Below, piece by piece: positions 26,901 to 35,696 of a stretch of 64,000 nt of DNA. Made by a program: the position numbers and the translations under genes. How positions within the stretch are numbered: position 1 is the first letter of the stretch; the number at the start of each line of letters is the position of its first letter. The notes below the pieces were generated by a model, which did not search any database, was not told the DNA's origin, and worked only from the letters and a program-made list of their open reading frames with translations. This stretch comes from Vibrio sp. UCD-FRSSP16_30 (lineage in GTDB: Bacteria; Pseudomonadota; Gammaproteobacteria; Enterobacterales; Vibrionaceae): contig NZ_LZFW01000013.1 of NCBI RefSeq assembly GCF_001676025.1, forward strand, positions 156,753-220,752. Direction: 5' to 3'.

Positions 26901-28193
26901 GCTGCGACGACCTGAAGCATCAGCTAGGCCCAATGCCATTTTTTCTAAACGAATCGCATTAACTCGCCCATCGGCGCCTGCAATATTTTGTGCAGGATTA
27001 GTCAGAAAATGAAACTTCACACCTTCATGTTCTGCTTCTTCAATTTCATAATCTTCAGCTGGCATTTCAGCGCGAGTACGGCGATAAATCAAAGTGGTAT
27101 CAGCGCCATCACGCACCGCCGTTCGTGCGCAATCAATGGCGGTATTGCCACCACCAATCACCGCAACTTTTTTACCCGTTAAGTAGTTCTTATCTGTTAC
27201 GTAATCTTTTAAGTAATCAACGCCCAAATAACAACCCTCAAGATCGCTACCTGTGTAGTTCATTTCTACGGCCTTGGACGCGCCAACAGCAAGGCATACC
27301 GCATCATAATCTTGGCTTAGGGAGGAGAGCGTAAAATCTTGACCCAATTTTTTACCGCATTCGACCGACATGCCATTGCGACACATCAGCTCAATTTCTT
27401 TATCTAGGATATCTTTAGGCAAGCGATATTCAGGAATACCGTAACGAAGCCAGCCACCGGCATGGGGCATGGATTCAAATACAGTCACCTCAAAGCCTTC
27501 ATTAGACAGATAGTAGCCGGCGGTTAATCCACCCGGTCCACCGCCCACAATAGCGATACGTTTATTCTTCGGTTCTTTTTTAGGGGCGATATAGGCTTGT
27601 TGCGCCTCAAGATCGGCATCGGCGGCATGACGCTTCAACTGACGAATAGCGATGGAGTCATCCACTAGCCCGCGGCGACATTCTGTTTCACAAAATGCAG
27701 GGCAAACTCGGCCAATAGATAGAGGCATAGGTAGGGTGCGTTTAATCACTTCAATGGCTTTTTGATGATCATTTTGTGCGATGTGATAAAGATAAGATTG
27801 AATATCAACCCCAGCAGGACACGCCGTTTTACATGGCGCTTCACAATCTGCGTAGTGATCGGTCATGATTCTATCTAACGCTTTTCGGCGATGCTCACTA
27901 AGGTCAACAGACTGGGTATTCACGTTCAGACCACTGTAAACCTCAAGCTCACAGGAGCGCTGTATAGCGCTGTGCTCTATTCCCATGCTTTCTATTTCCG
28001 GGCTTTCTCTTTCCGCACCGTCTATTGCTGTGTTTTTTACTTCAACAACACACAAATCACAAGGCACTTTCTCGCCACTTTTGTTAGCGCCGCAAAGTGA
28101 TGGGATCTCGACACCACACACCTTTGCAGCTTCAAGTAGTGTCATTCCTTCTTCGACTACTCGATACTTTCCATCAATGACAATCTGCACCAT
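23934..28193 (-). CDS. Single-chain ferredoxin / GltD-like / formate dehydrogenase fusion (Cys type)
   Basis: A 1419-residue polypeptide starting at ATG 28193 (AGGAG upstream; a TTG six bases earlier is unlikely). Domains in order: plant-type 2Fe-2S ferredoxin (about 1-80), a GltD-like 4Fe-4S entry (DCEAPCKTACPAGVD) and FAD/NAD(P) halves (KRIAIVGGGPGGLTAGYYL; KVAVIGGGNTAIDCA) to about 540, a Cys-rich segment (CLECGCQANTDC), two 4Fe-4S ferredoxin motifs (CISCGQCVQAC; CVQCGACIQVC), then a molybdopterin FdhF-type catalytic domain. The catalytic position is Cys869 (HCARLCHASTV) where E. coli FdhF has selenocysteine. Likely reaction: formate oxidation with electrons passed internally to NAD(P). 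Monocistronic, cytoplasmic. Confidence 0.82.
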   Translation of the reverse strand: MVQIVIDGKYRVVEEGMTLLEAAKVCGVEIPSLCGANKSGEKVPCDLCVVEVKNTAIDGAERESPEIESMGIEHSAIQRSCELEVYSGLNVNTQSVDLSEHRRKALDRIMTDHYADCEAPCKTACPAGVDIQSYLYHIAQNDHQKAIEVIKRTLPMPLSIGRVCPAFCETECRRGLVDDSIAIRQLKRHAADADLEAQQAYIAPKKEPKNKRIAIVGGGPGGLTAGYYLSNEGFEVTVFESMPHAGGWLRYGIPEYRLPKDILDKEIELMCRNGMSVECGKKLGQDFTLSSLSQDYDAVCLAVGASKAVEMNYTGSDLEGCYLGVDYLKDYVTDKNYLTGKKVAVIGGGNTAIDCARTAVRDGADTTLIYRRTRAEMPAEDYEIEEAEHEGVKFHFLTNPAQNIAGADGRVNAIRLEKMALGLADASGRRSPKATGEFFTEDFDTVIAAVSQKPDLSFMDDESLEIPLTRWNTADVNPDTMHTGTGNIFSIGDFRRGPATAIEAVADGRIVAQAIDRFFDGDMQDIPVVPFNSRKGKNLKQVDPVHFQNIQKVARSIMPELTSSQREQSFSEVELGFDNAQAMAEAARCLECGCQANTDCDLRDYSTQYNAKQSFSGIVDIKSDDDWQVMRANDSRQKFAVDDSSEFIIFDANRCISCGQCVQACREQSVHGVLSFMTNKDGRPAARPECRPNFGQNQTLMGDSACVQCGACIQVCPTGAMMDGRDKAQGRIEQLKVVDTICTYCGVGCKVSMHVDEQANEIRYVKGGDSPVNEGMLCVKGRFGFDFVGSDARLTTPLIRKDGWLQPASWEEAIELVASKFSSIKQSFGGNALAGFSSAKTTNEDNYAFQKFVRRELGTNNVDHCARLCHASTVTGLEASLGSGAMTNDIPSIKHSDVVFVIGSDTTAAHPIIASHIKQAIRHHGARLIVADPKRIELADHAELYLAQRPGTDVMLLNGVMQQIIKNGWYDMEYIEERVDGFDTLLQEVMSPNYALDKVELVTGIKAEDVYAMARIIGTAKRTAVYYAMGITQHTTGHENVRSIANLQLLCGNIGIEGGGINPLRGQSNVQGACDMGALPNNYPGYQKVYNPLIHQKFAIEWDAPNLPTEAGLTLTEIIDAACKREVRGLYIMGENPVLSDPDQRHVLEGLEALDFLVVQDIFLTETAEYADVVLPSCSFAEKSGHFTNTERRVQRLNPVVNPPGEAREDWVIIQDIANAMGGGWRYQDVSDITYEITRVTPQYAGLGWDAIPASGKHWPSNKNNPQGTRIMHKEQFTRGRGQMEAIPFRYAAELPDEEYPLILTTGRILQQFHTGTMTRKTKGLDNLAGPRAMISVADAEELGIGNSDMLTVSTRRGEIEIAAFVTKRIQKGVVFIPFHFAESPVNRLTNTAKDPHSKIPEFKVAAVKVVKKCTEMTN

Positions 28194-28342
28194 ACCCAAC
28201 TCCTAGTACTCAGTCCGTTTTACGGATTTTTATTATTAAAATAGGAATAACCACTCATACTGTGTGGCTATACATTAATCTTACTATGAAACTAACGGTA
28301 TTGGCTAATTGTCATACAAATAATGTAACTGGTTGGAGGATC

Positions 28343-28376
28343 AAAAAAGGCTAGCAAATGCTAGCCTTTTGTTTTT
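28343..28376 (-). terminator. metE terminator
   Basis: GGCTAGCA and TGCTAGCC form an 8-bp stem flanked by AAAA and TTTT runs. On the minus strand it lies just after the metE stop. It may also cover readthrough from the other strand. The 28200-28342 stretch is AT-rich promoter region for the formate dehydrogenase fusion. Confidence 0.85.
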
Positions 28377-28384
28377 ACTGCCTA

Positions 28385-30664
28385 TTATGCAAGTTTTGCT
28401 CGTAGACGTTGGGTGGCTTCAACTAAGTTGTGTAGTGAGGCTTCTGTTTCTTCCCAGTGACGGGTTTTCAATCCACAGTCTGGGTTGACCCACAAACGCT
28501 CAACGGGAATACGAGTCGCCGCTTTTTCAATTAGCTGCTCAATCCACTCGACAGAGGGTACGTTAGGTGAATGAATGTCATACACGCCAGGACCAATTTC
28601 GTTTGGATAGTTAAACTCTTCAAATGCATTAAGGAGTTCCATGTTAGAGCGCGACGTTTCAATCGTAATGACGTCTGCATCAAGCTCCGCGACCGAATCA
28701 ATAATTTCGTTAAATTCGCTGTAACACATATGAGTATGAATTTGCGTTTCAGGCGCTGCGCTTGCCGCCGACACTTTAAACGCATTCACCGCCCACTCAA
28801 GATAATGAGCATGGTCTTTTGTCTTAAGCGGCAGACCTTCACGTATTGCAGGCTCATCAATTTGAATAATATTGATGCCCGCCGATTGCAGATCCGCAAC
28901 CTCATCTTGCAGAGCAAACGCCAACTGATTAGTAATGGTTTCGCGAGAAACATCTTCACGAGGGAACGTCCAGCACAAGATAGTCACAGGACCGGTCAAC
29001 ATGCCTTTCATTGGTTTGTCTGTTAATGATTGTGCGTAGCAAGTCCAATCTACGGTCATTGGCTGCTCTCTTTCGATATCTGCAACCACAATAGCAGGCT
29101 TAACACAGCGTGAACCGTAGCTTTGTACCCAACCAAATTGAGTGGTTTGAAAGCCTGATAGATTCTCCGCAAAATACTCAACCATATCGTTACGTTCAGC
29201 TTCACCGTGCACCAACACATCAAGGCCAATCGCTTCTTGTCGCTCAACCGTATCCTTGATAAACCCTTGAATGGTTTCTACATATTGTTGCTGGTTGATC
29301 TCTTGGCGCTTAAATGCGGCGCGAGTTTTTCGTACGTCACTGGTTTGCGGAAACGACCCAATGGTAGTCGTTGGCAACAAAGGCAGTTTTAGTACTTCTT
29401 TTTGATGATGAGCACGTTCAGGATAAGCCGCGCTGCGCAGTGCATCTTTCGCTGTTAGATTGGCAATTCGTTTTTGTACCGCCGCTTTATTAACCGATGT
29501 AGATTGCTGGCGAGCAATAATCGGTTGGCTGTATTGCTGACAAAAATCAATCGCTTCAGCATCACCATCTAGGGCTTTAGATAGCCAGTTTACTTCGGCT
29601 ACTTTTTGCTTAGCAAAGGCAAACCACTGTTTCGTTTCTTGTGCTAGTTTTGTCTCTTGCTCCAAATCAACTGGGCTATGCAGCAGCGAACAAGAGGTGG
29701 CAACCCATAATCGCTCACCCAACTTTTGTTTCGCTTCTTTTAACAACTCGAGTTTTTCTACAAGATTGGCTCGCCATACATTTCGGCCATTAATGGCACC
29801 GGCAGAAAGTACCCAATGGTTGGGTAGCGCATCAACAACAGCCGATAGTTGCTCAGGTGAAGCAGCTAAATCGACGTGCAAGCCATCAACATCAAGCTCG
29901 GTAATGGTTGGTAAAACATCTGCAATTGAATCAAAGTAAGTGGTCAGTAGCAGTTTTACATCGCTTTTTATTGCTTGATAAGCAGGTTTGAAGCTCTCTA
30001 GCCATTTGCTTTCAAGCTCTAAGCTGAGAATAGGCTCATCAATTTGCACCCACTCCACATTAAGCTGTTGTAATTTGGCGAAAATAGCTTGATATGCGGT
30101 GAGAAGTTTAGGCAATAGTGTCAGCCTATCAAAGCTCTCTTCTACTTCTTTACCAAGATATAAATAACTAATTGGACCGAGTAACACAGGCTTAACCTTG
30201 TGACCTAACTTTTGAGCTTGCTCGATTTCATCAAACAGCTGTGTCCAAGTCACTTCAAATGTATCGGCAGATGAAAATTCAGGAACAATATAGTGATAGT
30301 TAGTGTTAAACCATTTAGTCATATCTGAAGCGGCTTGACCTGAGCAGTCACAGCTAGAATGAGATTGACCACGACCGATACGAAATAGAGTATCAATATC
30401 GGTAGTGCCATTTTGATGACGCTTTGGCACATGACCTAGCAGCAAGCTAGTACCTAGCACGTGATCGTACCATGCAAAATCACCGGCAGTAGCAAACGAA
30501 AGTTGATTGTCTTGCTGCAGTTGCCAGTTGTTGCTACGAATCTCTGAAGCGACCTCACGTAGCGCACTCACGTCCGTCTTGCCGTTCCAATATTGTTCTA
30601 GTGCAAATTTTAATTCACGTTTTGCGCCAACTCGTGGATACCCAAGAATATGTGTTGTTGTCAT
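28385..30664 (-). CDS. metE: Cobalamin-independent methionine synthase
   Basis: A 759-residue enzyme transferring methyl from 5-methyltetrahydropteroyltri-L-glutamate to homocysteine. N-terminal half: [26 protein letters not shown]-terminal catalytic barrel: [72 protein letters not shown], and the zinc ligands in [10 protein letters not shown] (His and Cys) and NPDCGLKTR (Cys). Length equals the E. coli family norm (about 750). Tandem MetJ boxes lie 18-33 bases upstream of the ATG and a MetR box about 90 bases upstream, so repression by methionine/SAM and activation by homocysteine-MetR are expected. Confidence 0.95.
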   Translation of the reverse strand: MTTTHILGYPRVGAKRELKFALEQYWNGKTDVSALREVASEIRSNNWQLQQDNQLSFATAGDFAWYDHVLGTSLLLGHVPKRHQNGTTDIDTLFRIGRGQSHSSCDCSGQAASDMTKWFNTNYHYIVPEFSSADTFEVTWTQLFDEIEQAQKLGHKVKPVLLGPISYLYLGKEVEESFDRLTLLPKLLTAYQAIFAKLQQLNVEWVQIDEPILSLELESKWLESFKPAYQAIKSDVKLLLTTYFDSIADVLPTITELDVDGLHVDLAASPEQLSAVVDALPNHWVLSAGAINGRNVWRANLVEKLELLKEAKQKLGERLWVATSCSLLHSPVDLEQETKLAQETKQWFAFAKQKVAEVNWLSKALDGDAEAIDFCQQYSQPIIARQQSTSVNKAAVQKRIANLTAKDALRSAAYPERAHHQKEVLKLPLLPTTTIGSFPQTSDVRKTRAAFKRQEINQQQYVETIQGFIKDTVERQEAIGLDVLVHGEAERNDMVEYFAENLSGFQTTQFGWVQSYGSRCVKPAIVVADIEREQPMTVDWTCYAQSLTDKPMKGMLTGPVTILCWTFPREDVSRETITNQLAFALQDEVADLQSAGINIIQIDEPAIREGLPLKTKDHAHYLEWAVNAFKVSAASAAPETQIHTHMCYSEFNEIIDSVAELDADVITIETSRSNMELLNAFEEFNYPNEIGPGVYDIHSPNVPSVEWIEQLIEKAATRIPVERLWVNPDCGLKTRHWEETEASLHNLVEATQRLRAKLA

Positions 30665-30681
30665 GATGCTATTCCCTATTA

Positions 30682-30697
30682 AGATGTCTGGACGTCT
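30682..30697 (-). promoter_or_regulatory. Tandem MetJ boxes at metE
   Basis: On the plus strand AGATGTCT is followed directly by GGACGTCT; each matches the palindromic met box AGACGTCT at 7 of 8. They lie just downstream of a -10-like TATTTT (minus strand, 30705-30700), where bound MetJ would block initiation. Confidence 0.8.
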
Positions 30698-30751
30698 AAA
30701 ATATCTCTTAATCCAAGTAGGGATACAACATCGAATGATTCATATGGATGA

Positions 30752-30764
30752 TGAATAAATTTCA
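30752..30764 (-). promoter_or_regulatory. MetR box upstream of metE
   Basis: TGAATAAATTTCA fits TGAA-N5-TTCA, the MetR consensus, and sits about 90 bases upstream of the metE ATG. A more degenerate palindrome (GAATGATTC) follows at 30733-30741. Confidence 0.65.
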
Positions 30765-30802
30765 ATATAATTAATCACGCTAGTTACGTAGATTAATACG
30801 CA

Positions 30803-30838
30803 TAAAAAACGCACAGCTCATCAATGGCTGTGCGTTAT
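30803..30838 (-). terminator. Terminator of the Gfo/Idh/MocA gene
   Basis: AACGCACAGC and GCTGTGCGTT form a 10-bp perfect stem; on the minus strand it is followed by a run of T. Confidence 0.88.
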
Positions 30839-30885
30839 CATTTAAACTATTCGCTTAAATATTTATGTTTTTCAGTGCTTTATCA

Positions 30886-32019
30886 TTACAGAAGATGAGT
30901 CACATCAACCCAGCGATCATTTTTACGAATAAGATCAATGATTAACTGATAACGACATCCATCTTCAAATGTTTGATAAGGTTCTACCTTAATTCCGCTA
31001 ACATCTTTCACTAACTGTGTTGCTAAGTGAGTCCAACTACGTTGGGTTTCACACTCTATATTAGGCAGCTCGGCGGTGATCTGCTGTGGCAATGCTTGCT
31101 CTTGCCATTGACCCTCTTTCCACAAATACAAAGGTCCACTGCCATAGTGCCCCTTGATGTAAATAGAGCCTTTAGTGCCATGAAAAACAATATGATCGTC
31201 ATCAAAACGAGGCGTTAGGCCGCCATGTTTAAATAGCACTGAGACTGGATTGGCGGCTGGAATACGGCTTTTAATTTGCGCCAGTACCGTATAAGACCAC
31301 TCAACATCACAATCACGCCACTGTAAGTTTGGATCGTCAATATCTTTAGGAATGAAGTTGCGACGCTCGGTAAAATTATGCACCCCTTCCACAACTGGCG
31401 CTTTTGGCATGTCATTGCGCACTTCACCACTAATGGACAAAATATCCTCGCCTACAACTGAGGTCACAATCGACAATAGGTGAGTAAAGTTATTGTTGAG
31501 TCGTCCCCCACCAGCTTCTGCTTTATGTGACCAACCAAAAGGAATGTTACGGTCTAAATTAAAGTGAGAAATACACTCAACTTCTGTTGGCTCACCGATG
31601 AGGCCTTCCGCGACCAATTGTTTGGCATGCATAATTTCTGGCATATAACGAAAGCTCGAAGCAAACGCGGTTTTAACGCCTTTTTCTTTGGCCAAGAGAT
31701 AGATTTCAAGCGCCGTTTCGCCACTTTCCGTTAAAGGTTTATCGCAAAAGACATGACAGCCAAAGCCAATGGCTTGTTTAATCGCCTCAACATGAGCGCC
31801 GCCTGGTGTGGCGATAGAAACGATACCGGGTTTACAATCCTCTAAAGCCTGCACCCAGTTCGTGCCAGAGTAAGGAATGGCGAGATCTTGCGCGACTTGC
31901 GTGACCACATGTTCAGTACGCCCCACAATACCGACCACTTGAGCTCCGGCATCTGTAAATGCTTTTGCATGTCCTTGACCTGCAAATCCGGTACCGAAAA
32001 CTAATACTTTTTGATTCAT
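30886..32019 (-). CDS. Gfo/Idh/MocA-family NAD(P)-dependent oxidoreductase
   Basis: A 377-residue enzyme. The N-terminal Rossmann fold starts KVLVFGTGFAGQGHAKAFTDAGAQVVGIVG, a GxGxxG variant, with the family motif CDKPLTESGETALEI (the EKP-type loop as DKP) near residue 100. The C-terminal domain holds GGGRLNNNFTHLLSIV, which places the usual catalytic Asp/His region. Substrates in this family are sugars and inositols. GGGAG at 6 bases supports the ATG at 32019 over the ATG at 32034. It is divergent from a LacI-type regulator, so the pair probably belongs to a sugar or sugar-acid response; the substrate is not identifiable. Confidence 0.82.
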   Translation of the reverse strand: MNQKVLVFGTGFAGQGHAKAFTDAGAQVVGIVGRTEHVVTQVAQDLAIPYSGTNWVQALEDCKPGIVSIATPGGAHVEAIKQAIGFGCHVFCDKPLTESGETALEIYLLAKEKGVKTAFASSFRYMPEIMHAKQLVAEGLIGEPTEVECISHFNLDRNIPFGWSHKAEAGGGRLNNNFTHLLSIVTSVVGEDILSISGEVRNDMPKAPVVEGVHNFTERRNFIPKDIDDPNLQWRDCDVEWSYTVLAQIKSRIPAANPVSVLFKHGGLTPRFDDDHIVFHGTKGSIYIKGHYGSGPLYLWKEGQWQEQALPQQITAELPNIECETQRSWTHLATQLVKDVSGIKVEPYQTFEDGCRYQLIIDLIRKNDRWVDVTHLL

Positions 32020-32126
32020 TTTTTCTCCCGTCATTTCTTCCTCACCTACATCGCACTATTTAAGCTTTGACAAGGCCACATATAAATCTTCTTTGACTTA
32101 TAATAAACCTTGAACCAAACCGATTT

Positions 32127-32142
32127 AGTAAAACCATTTACT
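32127..32142. promoter_or_regulatory. Candidate LacI-type operator in the divergent promoter
   Basis: AGTAAA-ACCA-TTTACT is a palindrome with perfect 6-bp arms, placed between the divergent starts at 32019 and 32214. LacI-family operators are palindromes of about this size, so binding by the neighbouring regulator is plausible but inferred. Confidence 0.4.
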
Positions 32143-32213
32143 TGTCATATTCTACATCTCAGAATAAAATGTCAATGGTCTAATTTGATAGGGTTAACAG
32201 TTTAAAATCTAAT

Positions 32214-33233
32214 ATGAAAAAAACACGAATCATCGATGTTGCAACCCATGCAGGCGTCTCTAAAAGTACCGTATCTCAGTTCTTAAATGGACGCTTTGGT
32301 CATATGTCTGCGCAGACAAAAATCAAAATTGAAGCGGCGGTTAAAGAACTCAATTACGTGCCTAACCCGATTGCTCGCAGCTTAAAAGTGGTCAAAACCA
32401 AAACCATTGGGGTTGTCGTGCGTGATATAACCGGCTTTTATACCAGTCGCGTCATGCGCGGTATTGACGATTACTGTAAGCAGCACAACTACAACGTCAT
32501 GATTTATAACAGTGACTTTGATGCTGAATCAGAAAAGCAGGCATTGCTATCGCTACAGCAAATGTGTGTGGATGGCATTATCATTGCGTCTTCGGGTTTA
32601 AACTCAGAACTGATCAATCAATTTGTGGCTAACGGGACGCCCGTTGTACAATTCCAATTAGAATATCCAAACTGTCAAAGCAGTATTGTCTTATCGGACT
32701 ATCAACAAGCGGCTTTTCAGGCAACTGAACATTTGATAGAAATGGGCCACCAGCGCATTTGCTTTGTGGCACAAAAATCCTTTAATAGTGACTCTCGTAA
32801 AGCCCGTTACGAGGGCTATGTGCAAGCACTGAATAAACACGGCATGACTGAAAATGCGGATTTGATTTTGTATTGGGATAGAGAAAAAGGCTTTGAGCAA
32901 GATCCGGCTCAGTTACTACAGCAAAGTGTTGCCCCGACTGCATTTTTTAGTCAACATCTCGCCATTACCATCGAGCTACTGCAAACGTTTAATCGCGTCA
33001 ATATCGAAATTCCCGAGCAAGCTTCTGTTTTAGGCTTTGATGAAATTCCCATGGTCGAGTTGTTTAAAGTGCCTATCACGGTATTGCGCCAAGACGCTCA
33101 TAAGATTGGCAGTGAAAGCGCCAAGCTTGCAATTGAATTTATCGAAGGTAAACATGAGACTATGCAGCGCACGATTGTTCCGTGTCAGTTAATTAAACGA
33201 GATTCTGTGCGTGATATCAATCGTAGTAATTAA
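32214..33233 (+). CDS. LacI-family transcriptional regulator
   Basis: A 339-residue repressor-type protein. The helix-turn-helix and hinge are RIIDVATHAGVSKSTVSQFLNGRFGHMSAQTKIKIEAAVKELNYVPNPIARSL (1-55). The periplasmic-binding-protein-like effector domain includes KTIGVVVRDITGFYTSRVMRGID and the later LGFDEIPMVELFKVPITVLRQD. The usual LacI hinge is YxPNxxAR, here YVPNPIARSL. It has no close ribosome site, so the ATG at 32214 is taken from family alignment. It probably controls the divergent Gfo/Idh/MocA gene. Effector unknown. Confidence 0.87.
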   Translation: MKKTRIIDVATHAGVSKSTVSQFLNGRFGHMSAQTKIKIEAAVKELNYVPNPIARSLKVVKTKTIGVVVRDITGFYTSRVMRGIDDYCKQHNYNVMIYNSDFDAESEKQALLSLQQMCVDGIIIASSGLNSELINQFVANGTPVVQFQLEYPNCQSSIVLSDYQQAAFQATEHLIEMGHQRICFVAQKSFNSDSRKARYEGYVQALNKHGMTENADLILYWDREKGFEQDPAQLLQQSVAPTAFFSQHLAITIELLQTFNRVNIEIPEQASVLGFDEIPMVELFKVPITVLRQDAHKIGSESAKLAIEFIEGKHETMQRTIVPCQLIKRDSVRDINRSN

Positions 33234-33324
33234 CTGATCATCTCAATCGATTATCTTCACCACTCTACCTACTTATTTTAATCACGTAGATTTAAATTGC
33301 GCAGAAAGGCGCAAAGGAACTGAC

Positions 33325-33576
33325 ATGTATCTAGTTTTGTATTGCCACAATATTGGAATGACTGATTTTTCATTCTTTGAAACCGATGATTTTGATAAAG
33401 ATGAGGGCTATATCGTGCGCGGTAAATGGCCCAATGAACGGGCTTTTAAAGATCATTTAACTAAAGAGTTTTCTGATCTGACACAGTTTACGGTTATCGA
33501 TCTTATCGCAGAGGGGGCTTCAGCCGAGCTTTACACACAAAATGAGTTATTGGACAAAGCCAAAGCCTGTCAATGA
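33325..33576 (+). CDS. Hypothetical small protein (83 aa)
   Basis: An 83-residue acidic soluble protein (MYLVLYCHNIGMTDFSFFE at the start; GKWPNERAFKDHLTKEFSD in the middle). AAGGAACTGAC precedes the ATG, which argues for a real gene. No family is recognised. It lies between the LacI gene and the amino-acid exporter and could belong to either unit; gaps are 91 and 71 bases. The downstream gap has short imperfect CTACACAAC/CCACACAAT repeats. Confidence 0.55.
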   Translation: MYLVLYCHNIGMTDFSFFETDDFDKDEGYIVRGKWPNERAFKDHLTKEFSDLTQFTVIDLIAEGASAELYTQNELLDKAKACQ

Positions 33577-33647
33577 GACCATAATAACAATCTACATAAT
33601 CTACACAACCCACACAATCCAATATAAATACGGTCTTTAGGAACTCT

Positions 33648-34898
33648 ATGTCCGAGCTAAAAAGAGACATCACCCTAATCGGTGGAATAGGTCAAATGTC
33701 GACAACTCTGCTCGGCACTGGCCTATTTATGGTGCCGGCTATCGCAGCCAGTATTGCAGGTGAAAATATCCTATGGGCATGGTGGCTACTCATTATTGCC
33801 GTGTGCCCTATTGCATTCACCTTCGCAGCATTAGGTAAACGCTACCCTAACGCCGGAGGCGCGTCTTACTTTGTCAAATTGGCCTATGGCTCAAGGCTGG
33901 AAAAAGTCATCGCCCTGCTGTTCATTAGCGTCATTCCTGTTGGCGTTCCTGCCGCCATTGCGATTGCAGGTGGATTTGCCCAGCAATTTCTACCACAAAG
34001 TTTATCTCAACCCATAACCGCACAATTGATCGTGGTTGCTCTACTGATGGTGGTTAATTTTTCCGGCAGTAAAGTATCCAGTCAATTTCAAACGGGCATT
34101 GCGATTGGTGTCGTGGTATTAGTAGGGCTATTTGTCTATTTGGGCGATATTACCGTCTCTGACACTCTGCCTCAGAGCATACCTAGTCATGACTTAGCGC
34201 CCATTGGTCAGGCCATTGCGGTTATGTTTTGGTGCTTTGTCGGCATTGAAGCGTTTGCGCATATGGGAGAGGAATTTAAACGACCTGAGCGTGACTACCC
34301 GATTGCCATATTAGTGGGCTGTCTGATTGCGGGTGCCATCTATTATCTATTTTCTACGGTAATTTTAAAGCACCACGCTTATGGCACCCAGCAACTTAAC
34401 ACCACCTCAGTGCCCTATCTTTCAAACTTACTGCTAGGTTCTAATGTCAGTTGGCTCATCAATCTGACTGGTTTTTTGGCTTGTTTTGCCACCATCAATC
34501 TTTATACACAAAGTCTATCTCGAATGATTTGGTCTTTAGCGCGAGAATATCGCCCTGATAGCGCCATCACTCGTTTATCAAGAAAAGGGGTGCCAATCAA
34601 AGCCACTGCCATTGTTGGGATCACCCTAGCGTTATCTTGCCTGTTTGGCGCGTTATCCGGCATTGAAATCGATCTATTTTTAACGCTAGCGAACGGTATC
34701 TTTGTGATGATTTATCTGTTTGCCATGCTCAGTGCATTAAAGCTCTTAAATGGTGGTGGGCGCTATCTTGCAGGGTTATCCATTGTACTTTGTGTATTGG
34801 TTCTATTCTCTATCGGCCTTGCGGCGCTGTATGCCATTGGCTTATTTGTCTTCTTGTGGTTTTGCATCCCTATGTTTAATACCAAACGTAGTCAGTAA
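33648..34898 (+). CDS. yjeH: YjeH-type L-methionine / branched-chain amino-acid exporter
   Basis: A 416-residue APC-superfamily permease with 12 predicted helices. The N-terminus GGIGQMSTTLLGTGLFMVPAIAASIAGENILWAW and LGKRYPNAGGASYFVKLAYGSRLEKVIALLFISVIPVGVPAA follow E. coli YjeH closely; E. coli YjeH exports methionine, leucine, isoleucine and valine. The helix-breaking GTG in helix 1 is typical of APC transporters. TTAGGAACTCT precedes the ATG. Presence of a methionine exporter near metE fits a local methionine theme, but no MetJ box was seen here. Confidence 0.82.
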   Translation: MSELKRDITLIGGIGQMSTTLLGTGLFMVPAIAASIAGENILWAWWLLIIAVCPIAFTFAALGKRYPNAGGASYFVKLAYGSRLEKVIALLFISVIPVGVPAAIAIAGGFAQQFLPQSLSQPITAQLIVVALLMVVNFSGSKVSSQFQTGIAIGVVVLVGLFVYLGDITVSDTLPQSIPSHDLAPIGQAIAVMFWCFVGIEAFAHMGEEFKRPERDYPIAILVGCLIAGAIYYLFSTVILKHHAYGTQQLNTTSVPYLSNLLLGSNVSWLINLTGFLACFATINLYTQSLSRMIWSLAREYRPDSAITRLSRKGVPIKATAIVGITLALSCLFGALSGIEIDLFLTLANGIFVMIYLFAMLSALKLLNGGGRYLAGLSIVLCVLVLFSIGLAALYAIGLFVFLWFCIPMFNTKRSQ

Positions 34899-34930
34899 CT
34901 GATCAGCCAAGCAAGTTGAAGCTCTGAAAA

Positions 34931-34982
34931 TAAAAAAGGCGCTGACTCTAATTACAGATTAGAAGCAGCGCCTTTCTTTTTG
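34931..34982. terminator. Bidirectional terminator between yjeH and lrgB
   Basis: AAAGGCGCTG and CAGCGCCTTT form the outer 10-bp stem; CTAAT and ATTAG extend it inside. A run on the left and T run on the right suit both directions. Confidence 0.85.
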
Positions 34983-35006
34983 ATCGTTTATTCGGCAGTC
35001 GTTACA

Positions 35007-35696
35007 TCACGCGACTAATGCGATCATAGGTGCGATTAATACCGTAGCCACACCCGAGAATAACATAATCAAACTCGCGATTGTTCCCGCTTTAGTATGA
35101 ATACTATAGGCGATAGCAGTACCAGAACCGTGCGCACAAGCGCCTAAACCTGCACCAATACCGTGGCGAGAACGTACACGGAATATACGCAACATGGTTT
35201 CACCCACCACAATGCCGACAATCCCAGTCATTACCACAAATATTGCGGTTAAGTCAGGTTTACCACCAATGGTTTTAGAAGCCACTACTGCAAACGGCGT
35301 TGTGATAGAACGAACCGCTAAACTTTTTTGCAAGATATCGGATAAATGTAACGCTTTACTCAATAATATGGTGCTAAATAATGCAGCAATAACTGCAACC
35401 ACAACCCCGACAGAAATCGATAACCAGTGATTTCTAATGACCTTTCTGTTTTCATAAACAGGAATTGCAAAGGCAACGGTTGCAGGACCTAACATCCATA
35501 CTAACCAATGAGACTCTTGAATATAGTCTTTATAACTAATATCAAGTAGCAGCAGCATCGCAACGATCAGAACAGGAACCGATGCCAACGGGATAAGCCA
35601 AATTTGCTTAAAGCGGCCATACATTGCTTTAGTGCAATAATAGCCACCTAAAGTGAACAAAAAACAAAATATAGCGATATAAGTATGAGTGTTCAT
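35007..35696 (-). CDS. lrgB: LrgB/CidB-family membrane protein
   Basis: A 229-residue inner-membrane protein with about six to seven helices. The conserved family core is seen as KSLAVRSITTPFAVVASKTIGGKPDLTAIFVVMTGIVG and RHGIGAGLGACAHGSGTAIAYS. LrgB works with LrgA in holin-like control of murein hydrolase activity or, in other species, in pyruvate/glycolate uptake. Its ATG shares one base with the lrgA stop (TAATG), so the two are translated together. The name denotes family only. Confidence 0.83.
   Translation of the reverse strand: MNTHTYIAIFCFLFTLGGYYCTKAMYGRFKQIWLIPLASVPVLIVAMLLLLDISYKDYIQESHWLVWMLGPATVAFAIPVYENRKVIRNHWLSISVGVVVAVIAALFSTILLSKALHLSDILQKSLAVRSITTPFAVVASKTIGGKPDLTAIFVVMTGIVGIVVGETMLRIFRVRSRHGIGAGLGACAHGSGTAIAYSIHTKAGTIASLIMLFSGVATVLIAPMIALVA

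Noticed and set aside
23934..28193. Frameshift or two genes wrongly joined
   Set aside because: The frame is continuous with complete cofactor motifs in each part, and such fusions occur in other bacteria.
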